The translations under genes were made by a program, and so were the position numbers. Shown here in pieces: positions 39,541 through 48,207 of a DNA stretch of 64,000 bases (its first letter is position 1; every line of letters begins with the position of its first letter). The DNA lies in NCBI RefSeq assembly GCF_900156405.1, contig NZ_FTNN01000005.1, positions 44,785 through 108,784 on the forward strand. The letters run 5' to 3'. Source of the stretch: Shewanella morhuae (GTDB lineage: Bacteria; Pseudomonadota; Gammaproteobacteria; Enterobacterales; Shewanellaceae). The notes beneath the pieces are model-generated. The model saw nothing but the letters and a program-made list of their open reading frames with translations, made no database searches and had not been told where the DNA came from.

Positions 39541-39904
39541 TGCAATTCCTTTCAATGGGTTGAGTCAAATAATGTTTAGCATTGATTGCAGTATTAGAAA
39601 GGCAATACGGTAAAAATCTTTCAATTGATCTTTTAATAAATCAGAAAGATTATTTAACCTGAACTCGGGATAGTGGCTGTGGTAACGAATTAATCTTATT
39701 ACCTTATTCGAAAAATTAACTCTACAGAGGTAGTTTTTCCGTTATCAAGGCAAGTTTGCGTACCTAATAGTGGGCTATTAGTAGCAAAGTTAACGCAGAT
39801 AAAGGGAAAAATAACCTGTAGAGACGCAGAGCTTATCCCGGGATCAGGTTATTTAACCGTTTAAAAAAACAGGCTTGACCGCCGCGTTTATGTTTATCGA
39901 CGGA
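39541..39904. other. 364-bp gap holding a MITE-like element
   Basis: Between the catalase-like gene and cdaR. More than half is a 191-bp element flanked by 8-bp direct repeats. An additional inverted pair AATCTTTC (39615) / GAAAGATT (39644) lies just outside it, toward the catalase-like gene, and could be an operator. No coding sequence seen. Confidence 0.6.
39658..39848. mobile_element. 191-bp MITE-like element with terminal inverted repeats and 8-bp target duplication
   Basis: The left end CCTGAACTCGGGATA (39658-39672) and right end TATCCCGGGATCAGG (39834-39848) are inverted repeats matching at 13 of 15 positions. Both sides are flanked by the same 8 bp, TTATTTAA (39650-39657 and 39849-39856). 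A nested inner pair (CTCTACAG... / ...CTGTAGAG with TTTTTCC/GGAAAAA) extends the dyad. No transposase frame is present, so it would be non-autonomous. The parent insertion sequence is unknown; IS4-like elements make duplications of similar size. Confidence 0.7.
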
Positions 39905-41146
39905 TTAAAGCGAACGGGTGGAAGTATCGATTAATTGTCCTAAATACAGGCTTAACAATCCATGTAGTGATTGAATATCAGCTTGAGTAATCTGTTGAAT
40001 TTTATCGAGGCGGTATCTTAAGGTATTACGGTGAATAAACAGTGCATTAGCACATTGCTGCGCATCACCAAAGTGAGTGATATACGCCGCTAAGGTTTTA
40101 CGTAACTGTCCATTTTTATCAGCCTTAGCCAGTTGCTGATAAGGTGATGCTAGGGCTTGACCGCGCCAATCATGTTTAAGCCCTGCAAGCAGCACTTGTA
40201 GTGAATAGGTTTCGAACAAGTACTTATTAGCTTCAGGGTTAAGTTGCTTACCTAAGGTTAAGGTTTCTTGCGCTGTTTGATAGGAGCGCGTGATGCCTCC
40301 TTTTTCAGGGAAAAAATGGCCAAGGGCAATTTTAAAGTGTAAATCCATTTGCGCCGGTAAGCGTTGCAACAATTTGTCGATACGCTGATTTTCAAGCTCA
40401 GGATCCCATTGTTTACCATCTAAAAAGGCTGGTTTTAAGATAACCAGTTGCGACATTGAGGTCATGGCAATTAAGTTGCCTCGATCGGGATATTGCAACA
40501 AATGTAGCACTTGCTTCAGTGTTTCACTGACTCTGGGATTGTGTTCATCATTGGGCTGATGATTTTTTGGGCTTAGGTTTATGATGGGTGTCGGCACATT
40601 ATTTTTTGAGAGATGTCGCGGTGAACCGATCTCACTGATTTCAATAATCGCGGCGACTCGTGGAAGATTAATATCAATCTCAAGTTGTTTCGCCCAGCGT
40701 TGCAACTGCTCATCATCATTGTTCTCAGCTTTGATTAGCTGCAGAATAAACTCTTCCCGTTGGCGGTTCTCCCACTGTAATTTATCTTGAAGATTCGCTT
40801 GTTCGACAATTATTTCAGCGGTCATTTTGAGCAATTCACCGTAATGAGTTAACTCACTTGGTTCGCCTGTAATACCCACCACACCAACGATTTGCCCTTG
40901 ATAGTGTAAGGGTAAATTGATACCGGGTTTTACGCCATGTAACCCAGAGGCAACTTGTTGATTGATTTCTACATTACGGTTTTGTGCAATCGCTAGCAGT
41001 GCGCCCTCATGGATTGAACCAATGCGTTTAGGATCGCCAGAGCCTAAAATCACTCCTTGGCCGTTCATCACATTAATATTGTGGCCGATGATTTTCATTG
41101 TGCGGCTCACAATCTGTTTAGCAATAGCAGAATCAAGCAGATACAT
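39905..41146 (-). CDS. cdaR: CdaR-family sugar diacid regulator
   Basis: A 413-residue transcription factor. It has an N-terminal sugar-diacid-binding domain (MYLLDSAIAKQIVSRTMKIIG) and a C-terminal PucR-type helix-turn-helix (NALFIHRNTLRYRLDKIQQIT). In E. coli CdaR activates glucarate, galactarate and glycerate genes. The ATG at 41146 gives the family N-terminus; an upstream start would overlap the preceding gene. It probably controls the downstream permease and glycerate kinase. It begins 19 bp after the glycosylase-family gene. Confidence 0.85.
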   Translation of the reverse strand: MYLLDSAIAKQIVSRTMKIIGHNINVMNGQGVILGSGDPKRIGSIHEGALLAIAQNRNVEINQQVASGLHGVKPGINLPLHYQGQIVGVVGITGEPSELTHYGELLKMTAEIIVEQANLQDKLQWENRQREEFILQLIKAENNDDEQLQRWAKQLEIDINLPRVAAIIEISEIGSPRHLSKNNVPTPIINLSPKNHQPNDEHNPRVSETLKQVLHLLQYPDRGNLIAMTSMSQLVILKPAFLDGKQWDPELENQRIDKLLQRLPAQMDLHFKIALGHFFPEKGGITRSYQTAQETLTLGKQLNPEANKYLFETYSLQVLLAGLKHDWRGQALASPYQQLAKADKNGQLRKTLAAYITHFGDAQQCANALFIHRNTLRYRLDKIQQITQADIQSLHGLLSLYLGQLIDTSTRSL

Positions 41147-41165
41147 ACAAGTGCCCAGTATATTG

Positions 41166-41867
41166 TTAAGGGTGTAATAGCGACGCAATGCGCATTTTGA
41201 GTTTGGGTAGCATATCGCGCTCAAATTCGGGATTGCGCTTCAGCCAGAGATTATTGCGAGGGCTTGGGTGGGGCAACACAATGTATTTAGGCCAATATTG
41301 CTGCCACTGCACAGTTGCTTGCGTCACTGTGATTGATTTTACTTTAATGCTTTTCGAGTGTGTCTTGCTAGCCTGTGCTGTTGTACTGATTAGATCAATA
41401 GGCTCGCGGGGCAGGTGGTAATCAATCGCATACTGTCCGAGGATCACGATTAACTCAATATGTGGCATTAAGGCGAGTAACTGTTGATGCCAAGTGGCAG
41501 CGCATTCGGGTCGAGGCGGTTTATCGCCTTGTTTTTTGCCATTTTTCTCAATACTACCGGGAAAGCAAAATCCCATAGGTACAATAGCAAAAAGAGTTGG
41601 ATCGTAAAATTGTTCCCGCGTGACATCTAACCAAGTACGTAAACGCTCGCCGCTGGCATCATCAAAGGGAATACCTTTGTGATGGGTTTTAACGCCCGGT
41701 GCTTGGCCAGCAATTAAAATCCGCGCTTGGCTACTGGCCTGTAATATCGGTTTGGGCGCTAAGGGTAAATAGGCTTGACATAGTGTGCAGGCTCTAATTT
41801 TTATCAATAGCTCATCCATGGGCGCAGAAGAGGATGGGTGAGACGGCACTTTAGTTATTGTATTCAT
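41166..41867 (-). CDS. Uracil-DNA glycosylase family protein (Fe-S type)
   Basis: A 233-residue protein with the UDG fold motifs: GQAPGVKTH (motif 1, GQAPG rather than GEAPG) and HPSPRN (motif 3). Four cysteines (ACTLC near the N-terminus, GFC and PEC near mid-protein) match the spacing style of the 4Fe-4S ligands of family 4/5 enzymes. It may excise damaged bases, but the specificity is not known. The first residues before MDEL are poorly conserved in type. Starts 6 bp after the upstream membrane-protein gene. Confidence 0.75.
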   Translation of the reverse strand: MNTITKVPSHPSSSAPMDELLIKIRACTLCQAYLPLAPKPILQASSQARILIAGQAPGVKTHHKGIPFDDASGERLRTWLDVTREQFYDPTLFAIVPMGFCFPGSIEKNGKKQGDKPPRPECAATWHQQLLALMPHIELIVILGQYAIDYHLPREPIDLISTTAQASKTHSKSIKVKSITVTQATVQWQQYWPKYIVLPHPSPRNNLWLKRNPEFERDMLPKLKMRIASLLHP

Positions 41868-41873
41868 AGGCGA

Positions 41874-42479
41874 TTAAGATTGCAGCATCATTATCGTTTG
41901 GTATATCCAGTAGCCAAAAAGCGCATAACCAAGCACTAAGCCTAGATAACTTAATCGTTTAGGTGCTTTACTGGGTGAAGAGGCCAAGCAGATATGGGCT
42001 AACACAATGGTAAAAAAGGCGAATGGCGCAATCACGTAACTTAGGGCTAAGATAAATAATGCGCCCACGCTGATTATCCAGTCAGCATTATGATTCGCCA
42101 CTTTTTCAATTTGGCAAAGCTGTAGCGGCAATAGAATCAACCCAATACCCACACAAATAATGCCTAAGTTAAGGGCCAAATCACTCCAACCTCTGTGGTC
42201 ATAAATGGCTAATGCAATCGCCATTAAGGGGATAATCAGTGCGCTTAATACGTGACGTTTGGCAAATGTGGCATTGCGATACTTTCCCGCGAAAAAGAAT
42301 AAGCCCTGTAAAAGCAGGTTGATTAAGGTAAATCCGCCAAGGCCGAGAATGATAAACAGGCTAGCAGTGCCGCCAGATGGGTCAAATGCCATAACGGGCA
42401 TAGGCAGCAGGCTCAACCCTAATAAGGCAGGAGTTGATGATAGCCATTGATATTGGGTGACTGGAGAATAAATACGCAT
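41874..42479 (-). CDS. Predicted membrane protein, unknown function
   Basis: A 201-residue protein with about six hydrophobic segments (for example LFIILGLGGFTLINLLLQGL and FILALSYVIAPFAFFTIVLA) and short basic loops. I do not recognise a family. It heads a tight minus-strand run with the glycosylase-family gene and cdaR, and is separated from mtrB by a terminator. Confidence 0.6.
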   Translation of the reverse strand: MRIYSPVTQYQWLSSTPALLGLSLLPMPVMAFDPSGGTASLFIILGLGGFTLINLLLQGLFFFAGKYRNATFAKRHVLSALIIPLMAIALAIYDHRGWSDLALNLGIICVGIGLILLPLQLCQIEKVANHNADWIISVGALFILALSYVIAPFAFFTIVLAHICLASSPSKAPKRLSYLGLVLGYALFGYWIYQTIMMLQS

Positions 42480-42643
42480 GAGCTCAGAAGATTAACCAAA
42501 AGATTGAATTAAGATCCGCTAAAGTGAACCAAAACTCAAGGAATAAGATTTTTATGGGCTAACTTTAGTGCCAGAGTCTGATCTTATTCAAGATTCTCAT
42601 ATTATCTACCGTGATTTACTGACTTTAGTCGGGGATATTACGA

Positions 42644-42671
42644 GAAAAAAACCCGCAAAATGCGGGTTTTA
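42644..42671 (-). terminator. Terminator of the mtrCAB unit
   Basis: AAACCCGCA / TGCGGGTTT stem with an AAA loop. On the minus strand it is followed by seven T. It sits 46 bp after the mtrB stop. Confidence 0.85.
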
Positions 42672-42717
42672 GATGCTGATTTCAAATGCTAATTTTAAAT
42701 ATGAGTATAGCTATTGA

Positions 42718-44805
42718 TTAGATTTTGTAGCTCATGCTTAACATGATCATCTGCGCCGTGTAATCATGGCTATTACTGCCAAAGCCTACAACGTTCCAAA
42801 TCCCATCAACGGCGATATCATTGGCGGCATCATTATCCTCATAATTCTCAATTTTGTAATCAAAGCGTAGCGCCATTTTCTCGCTGGCTTGATATTGAGC
42901 GTATAGGTTAATGTTGTGTACTTTGGCAAAATAATCGCCATAGTCACCGGTGATACCTTGTCTGACTTGAGTGTTACTGTCGGAGTCTGAGTAAGTATAA
43001 TCCAGCCCTAGACGTAACTTATTTTCGAATAGGTTGTTGTAACTTAGGCCTGCGCCAACAACATCAATCTGATCTTCAATTAATCCAGTCCAGGTTGGTG
43101 TGCTGTAATTACTGCTACCAGCTTGTTCAGATTTAATCGTTTGATAATTGTAAAATGCCGTTGCCAGTATGTCATCGGTGATCATGTAGCTGATGTTAGC
43201 ATCATAACTGGTGTCTTTTGACTCAGTTAAACCAATCACAGTATCGCTGTAGTCATCAAGGGCATAGCGAGCACCTAAATCAATCGTCAGGCTTTCGATA
43301 GGCGAGTGAGTCACACGAGCTTCGACTTGGGTTCTGTCACGATTAGCCAGATTATACTTACGTAACAGGCTGTTGGTTTCAGACGATGTCCATTCAGAGG
43401 CTTGGTATTGCGAGCCGTCACGTTGACCGTAGCTGCCCTTAACCCACATATCCCACATCTCGAAGCTATTAACTCGAAAACGTGCCCAAACAGTGTTTTC
43501 ATCCGTAGTTTCACGGTCTTGATAATTACGTTCGTCACGTTTGAAATCATAGCCGCCATCAAGCTTCATGCCGTTGGTAATACGATAATCCGCCGCCACT
43601 TTGACGCGTTGGCTGGTGTTATCGTAAGGCGTGTTATAGGCCACCTTACCGTTGACATTGTTGATGCTGACTTGGGTCCACTGTTCAATCTGCGTATTGT
43701 TATCACGGTCGTTATAGTCGTAGCTACCACTTAAACGCAGTGAGTTAGTCACTTTGCTGACCACTTTTAAGTTTAAACCGATAAGGTCAACTTTGGCATC
43801 AACAGCTTCAGTTGGTACTTGATAACCATAACCTGAAGTCACTAACGCTTGGTCTTGACTCATCTGCCCGGCAAGTAAACGGCCAGTGAATACATGGGTA
43901 CTGTCGTTATATTGACCCATTAACGACACTGTATGTGCCTGATTATCTGGGTCAAGGGCGAGAGTACCCGAGGTTTGTGCGCCAAAAGTAGGATTGAAAG
44001 CGCTGTCGAAGTTTAACTGGTTGTACTCGTTCTTAAAAATCGAGCCGTTGTAGTTAAGTGCAGTAAACCAACGATCGCCTTTAAGCTTGATGCCAGCTTC
44101 GATGGAGTCAGTGGTGTAATCCACAGGCTCAGCGAGCATCATCGATTGGTTGAAGAATCCACCTGATGTTTTTTTCAAACCGGTTTTTTCTTCACGCATG
44201 TAGCTCACATGTGTGCTCCACAGCGATTCACCTTGATAATCAAACCCTAAACCTGTGCGTTCACGTTTAAGCGACAGTTCTAAGGCATTGAGGTTATCTA
44301 ATAACAAAGGCATTTGGCTGCTTGAACCCGCCGTTATCCAGTTGTCTGGTAGGGTTAAGTGGTTACCACCCATGCCAGAGTAGGGCGTTAAGGCGCTATT
44401 GCTGTTGTACGTGGCAATCTGGCGATAGTTAACATTGACATTATATTGGCCTGGTTTGCCGGCGTTCACATCTAAGTGGCCGCCATCCATCCCCAGCTGA
44501 TAAGCTTCAACGCTGGCGCGATAACCTTTTTCACCGCGAAAGGCTAAGTCTGCATCAAACTTACCCGCGACTTCATTTGAAGTGCCAAAGGCATTCGCTG
44601 AGCGAATATCAGCTTCGTTGTTGTAACCAATCCCTACGCCTACTGTGCCTGATGTTCCGGTTTCAACAAGGCAGCCTTTACAGCTCCAAGCGGACATTTT
44701 GACTTTTTCAGTATTGGCATTGGCCAAACCATACCCATCGGCCGCTATTGCAAAACCTGTGTTTGCTAGTAACGCCAGAGTGATCAAATTGAGTTTAAAT
44801 TTCAT
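42718..44805 (-). CDS. mtrB: MtrB outer-membrane porin of the metal-reduction conduit
   Basis: A 695-residue protein: signal peptide (1-21, TGFAIAA), then the CKGC motif at C42/C45 that is diagnostic of MtrB/PioB proteins and needed for function in S. oneidensis. The rest is a large beta-barrel of alternating aromatic strands ending in SMSYKI. It forms the sheath through which MtrA passes electrons across the outer membrane to MtrC. The ATG at 44805 has AAGGAG, which overlaps the mtrA stop region (12-nt gap), so it is translationally close. Confidence 0.96.
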   Translation of the reverse strand: MKFKLNLITLALLANTGFAIAADGYGLANANTEKVKMSAWSCKGCLVETGTSGTVGVGIGYNNEADIRSANAFGTSNEVAGKFDADLAFRGEKGYRASVEAYQLGMDGGHLDVNAGKPGQYNVNVNYRQIATYNSNSALTPYSGMGGNHLTLPDNWITAGSSSQMPLLLDNLNALELSLKRERTGLGFDYQGESLWSTHVSYMREEKTGLKKTSGGFFNQSMMLAEPVDYTTDSIEAGIKLKGDRWFTALNYNGSIFKNEYNQLNFDSAFNPTFGAQTSGTLALDPDNQAHTVSLMGQYNDSTHVFTGRLLAGQMSQDQALVTSGYGYQVPTEAVDAKVDLIGLNLKVVSKVTNSLRLSGSYDYNDRDNNTQIEQWTQVSINNVNGKVAYNTPYDNTSQRVKVAADYRITNGMKLDGGYDFKRDERNYQDRETTDENTVWARFRVNSFEMWDMWVKGSYGQRDGSQYQASEWTSSETNSLLRKYNLANRDRTQVEARVTHSPIESLTIDLGARYALDDYSDTVIGLTESKDTSYDANISYMITDDILATAFYNYQTIKSEQAGSSNYSTPTWTGLIEDQIDVVGAGLSYNNLFENKLRLGLDYTYSDSDSNTQVRQGITGDYGDYFAKVHNINLYAQYQASEKMALRFDYKIENYEDNDAANDIAVDGIWNVVGFGSNSHDYTAQMIMLSMSYKI

Positions 44806-44817
44806 TTTCTCGTCTCC

Positions 44818-45819
44818 TTAGCGCTGTAATAGCTTGCCAGATGGATGGTTTGAACCATGGATCTGACTGTGGCAATTTAAACAGCTCTTTCCACCCGTAA
44901 AGGCATTGTCACCGATATTTGAGCCTACCCCTGTATTACCTAAATAAGCATTGCTGGCGTGGCCATCGCTAGCGTGACATTGCTGACACAGCTGCGGTGC
45001 GCGGGTTTTCAACATGGCATCGTTCACGCTGCCGTGAGGATTGTGGCATGTAACACAATTCTCCGTAACGGGAGCATGTTCCCACAATTTTGGACCGCGT
45101 TTTTCGGCGTGACAGGAATAACAAGTTTCGTTGATGGTAGGCTTGTTAAGATCGGAATCCGTCATGCTCCCATGGGGATTATGGCAATCGCTACAGGTCA
45201 TTTGAGCCCATTTCAGTGGGTGACTTGAACGCTTGTTCATGTCTGCTTTTTGCTTAGTGTGGCAGCTAGTACAGACTTCCATTTCAGTATTTTTTGATAA
45301 CACAGGATCTTTTGCCACATGCACTTGGTGGCAAGAGGCACAAGCAACATCGGCATTGTCATGGTGACCCGCGTTCCAAGACATACGTTTATCGTCTAGG
45401 TGACAGCTCATACACACACTGTTTTGCTTGTCTGCACTTAAGGTCGATAACTTCCCAAAAGTGATCATCGGCTCATTGCCGCCTTTGTTGTGTTGACCTA
45501 AAGGACCATGACAGGCTTCACATTGTAGGCCAGCCATTGGGCTTTTCGATGAGTCGATTGCACCATGGACACCTTTGAAAAGGTCCATCACTTTTTCAGA
45601 TTTTTTATGGCACATTAAACAAGAATCAGCACCTTTGGGTGAATAGTTGCCTTCGGCGAACTTTTTATCCAATGTGGCTTCAACTTGCTCAGGAGTCATT
45701 TTTTCATCCCACTTTGAGGCGTAAGCGCTCGGTGTTATGCACAATGACATCACCGCTGACATAGTCAAAGAGATGACCAGTGCCGGCAGTAGGTTTTTAA
45801 TTTTTAAGTTGTTTTTCAT
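44818..45819 (-). CDS. mtrA: MtrA periplasmic decahaem cytochrome c
   Basis: A 333-residue protein with a Sec signal peptide (cleavage near NAYA/SAYA-S, about residue 34) and ten CXXCH motifs (CLMCH, CEACH, CMSCH, CASCH, CTSCH, CSDCH, CYSCH, CVTCH, CQQCH, CLNCH). It is a DmsE/MtrA-type electron wire inserted into MtrB. The ATG at 45819 gives the same length as MR-1 MtrA; nine upstream codons are not supported. The gap from mtrC is 68 bp. Confidence 0.96.
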   Translation of the reverse strand: MKNNLKIKNLLPALVISLTMSAVMSLCITPSAYASKWDEKMTPEQVEATLDKKFAEGNYSPKGADSCLMCHKKSEKVMDLFKGVHGAIDSSKSPMAGLQCEACHGPLGQHNKGGNEPMITFGKLSTLSADKQNSVCMSCHLDDKRMSWNAGHHDNADVACASCHQVHVAKDPVLSKNTEMEVCTSCHTKQKADMNKRSSHPLKWAQMTCSDCHNPHGSMTDSDLNKPTINETCYSCHAEKRGPKLWEHAPVTENCVTCHNPHGSVNDAMLKTRAPQLCQQCHASDGHASNAYLGNTGVGSNIGDNAFTGGKSCLNCHSQIHGSNHPSGKLLQR

Positions 45820-45887
45820 AATAGGCTTCCCAATTTGTCCCAACAATATTCAAGAAAGGGGGATAGAGCTCCCCCTGCTTGGGCAAA

Positions 45888-47858
45888 TTACATTTTCACC
45901 TGAGTGTGATCTGTTGGTGTGGGTTTGTGACAGTAGAAACAGGTTTCTGACTGCGCCGCTTGATTAGCTTGAACATAATCGCCGTTCACAATCGCGCCCA
46001 TATTCTCTAAGCCATGGCCAATAGACTCTGGCGTATGGCATGAAGTACAAGTTGCAGTGATTGGCGTGGTGTACTTACCTGCAGATGTTGCCAATGCGCC
46101 TTTGACCTTGAATGCATCTAGGTTGAAGTCGTTATGACATTGAGTACATTCTTTAATGACACCCTGTTTGCCGTGAACCACGTGCAGTTTCATCTCAAAT
46201 GCACCTTTGTTTGCGCCAGAGGCATAAGTACCATCAGGTGTATGACAAGCGACACAAGCATCAACACCAATGATCGCTTTACCGTTAGCATCTTTGGCAT
46301 GTGAAACTTGTTCTGTCATCACAAAACCTGAGTGATGGCCTTTGTGGATTTCGAAGGTATCACTGTGACAGCCTTGGCAAGTGCTAAACTCAACAGAGTT
46401 AACATGGCGCATGCTTGGTGCTTTACCTGACTTAGTACCAAAGGCTAGTGCAGACTTCATACTGGTTGTGGCGCTGTCAGTGGTACATGCTGTTAAAGTT
46501 GTGCCAGTGTTACACATTTCTAAGCCGATAAAGGTAAAGGCAGTATCTGTGTCGCCAGCACCGAAAGGTAAGGCAGGCGTTGTGAATACCAGTTTACCGT
46601 CAACGATACTTACATCTGCTTGCAGTGCACCATCCAAAATTAAATCTTTAGCTATTTTGGCTTTTCCACTACCAGGGCTTGGGTTGTAACCCATGATTGG
46701 GAAATTAGGGCCAACGTTCGTTGCTGTTTCTAAGCGTTTGATTTTGTCTTGAACTGTGGCTGCATCAATAGCGTTACCGTCTTTATCTAAGATAGAGACT
46801 GTTAATACCGCAGCATCATCAGCTTGAGCGGCTAATACTGCTGACATACCTAACTGCGCAATAACCGCTTTCTTATCGGCAGTCTTGCCAGTGTGTATTT
46901 CAGCAGTCCAATTACTGTTATGGCAGGCAATACAATTAGAGTTATCTAGCTGTTGTGAGTGACCTTTACCCGCTGCGAAATCGATATTGCTATGACAGCT
47001 TCCGCAGGTGGCAGCCGTTGGAATACGTGACCAATTACCCCAATCTGGCGCCGCATCACTGGCTGTGTGGCAGCTTTGACAGCTGTCTAATGAGCCTAGC
47101 TTTAAGTCTTTATGTTTTGCGTGCACCAAAACATTGAACTCATTGCCAGGTTTTACTTTACCTTCGGTATGGCAACTGGCGCAGAAGTTGACATCGCTGG
47201 TGTAGTGTTTAGCGTTGATGACATCTTCGTGGCAAGTATTACAGCTGGCGGTAGTGACGATTTTGCGGCTATAGGTCGCTTCTGCGCCTGTGTCTGCAAC
47301 GTAATCAAATATACCGGTAAATACGGGCAGCGTAGTGCCATCTGGGAGTGGCGCTGGGGTTGTGCCACGGATATAGTTGTTTAGCACAATACGTTGTGCT
47401 AAATCACTGTTATAGGCTGCGCGAGTGCTTGAGTTGAGGTTGGTGCTGAAGCTATAGCTGTAGCTACCATTTTTGTTATCAACTAAGGTGCCAGCGCATT
47501 TGTTTACCTTAGGCGTTAAATCACAAGTCTCGTCAACAAGATATTGCCACTGGGAGGCATTTCCCGCCCCTGTTGCACCTTGTGGTACCAGTTGTTCGGC
47601 ATAAAATTTGAAATACTGTAAGCCGACAACTGGCATGTCATCTTCGTTAGTAACGCGAAAATCAACACGAGGCAGACCATCAGTTATTATTGCTTTTTCG
47701 AACGTGAAATTAAGCGTTTTAATGGCGCCTGCGGGCTCACCGCCAGGTTCACCCGGTTCACCAGAATTACCATCGCTGCCACCACAACCCGTTAAGGCCA
47801 TAGTCACTGCACTTGCTGCGAGCAACAGTGCGATTTTAGTTTTATGTGTGTTCATCAT
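45888..47858 (-). CDS. mtrC: MtrC cell-surface decahaem cytochrome c (OmcA/MtrC family)
   Basis: A 656-residue lipoprotein. It has a lipobox ending TGC-GGSDG near residue 24 and ten CXXCH motifs in two groups of five (CNTCH, CASCH, CQSCH, CGSCH, CIACH; CQGCH, CVACH, CTQCH, CTSCH, CFYCH), separated by beta domain III with a CX8C pair (CNTGTTLTAC). This is the terminal reductase that reduces metal oxides, flavins and electrodes. The start is ATGATG at 47858 behind AGGGA. It heads mtrCAB, with a CRP-like site near 48021-48042. Confidence 0.96.
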   Translation of the reverse strand: MMNTHKTKIALLLAASAVTMALTGCGGSDGNSGEPGEPGGEPAGAIKTLNFTFEKAIITDGLPRVDFRVTNEDDMPVVGLQYFKFYAEQLVPQGATGAGNASQWQYLVDETCDLTPKVNKCAGTLVDNKNGSYSYSFSTNLNSSTRAAYNSDLAQRIVLNNYIRGTTPAPLPDGTTLPVFTGIFDYVADTGAEATYSRKIVTTASCNTCHEDVINAKHYTSDVNFCASCHTEGKVKPGNEFNVLVHAKHKDLKLGSLDSCQSCHTASDAAPDWGNWSRIPTAATCGSCHSNIDFAAGKGHSQQLDNSNCIACHNSNWTAEIHTGKTADKKAVIAQLGMSAVLAAQADDAAVLTVSILDKDGNAIDAATVQDKIKRLETATNVGPNFPIMGYNPSPGSGKAKIAKDLILDGALQADVSIVDGKLVFTTPALPFGAGDTDTAFTFIGLEMCNTGTTLTACTTDSATTSMKSALAFGTKSGKAPSMRHVNSVEFSTCQGCHSDTFEIHKGHHSGFVMTEQVSHAKDANGKAIIGVDACVACHTPDGTYASGANKGAFEMKLHVVHGKQGVIKECTQCHNDFNLDAFKVKGALATSAGKYTTPITATCTSCHTPESIGHGLENMGAIVNGDYVQANQAAQSETCFYCHKPTPTDHTQVKM

Positions 47859-48020
47859 TTTTTCCCTGCATAGGTTTGGCATTACTTAAACGTTATGTTC
47901 TAAAGCCAACAGATCTATGTCTGTATTTTTGGCCAGTAGAAGTATTAAGTGGATGCTGGAAATAGAATTCCCCAAGGAAAGGCTAACCTAACATGACCTT
48001 AAAATCTCCAAGGCCTTTGC

Positions 48021-48042
48021 TAATGTGTGACTTGGATCTTTC
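48021..48042 (-). promoter_or_regulatory. CRP-like site upstream of mtrC
   Basis: TAATGTGTGACTTGGATCTT: a good TGTGA half-site (48026-48030) and a weak second half. The surrounding block TGTGACT..GATCT..CTATTTCT is also found upstream of omcA. CRP control of these genes is established in S. oneidensis. Confidence 0.5.
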
Positions 48043-48121
48043 TATTTCTAAAGGGGTATTTAAAGCGAGGGCAAAAAATGATTTTAGAACGAAAAAACAG
48101 CAGGTTTTTGAAGATGATAAT

Positions 48122-48155
48122 AAAAAGAGAGAGGTTTGCATCTCTCTCTCTTTTT
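48122..48155 (-). terminator. Terminator of omcA
   Basis: AAAAAGAGAGAG and CTCTCTCTCTTTTT arms around GTTTGCAT, 53 bp after the omcA stop. With A/T runs on both sides it works on either strand. It separates omcA from mtrCAB. Confidence 0.88.
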
Positions 48156-48207
48156 GTTAGTCCAGCACTGCGTCTTTATTTACAAAACGAGGCAGTGTTA
48201 TTGTTGA

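Larger units (their letters stand above)
47859..48207. other. 349-bp mtrC promoter region
   Basis: Holds the omcA terminator (48122-48155), then the upstream regulatory motif (48021-48052) and the mtrC leader. No coding sequence seen. Confidence 0.65.
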
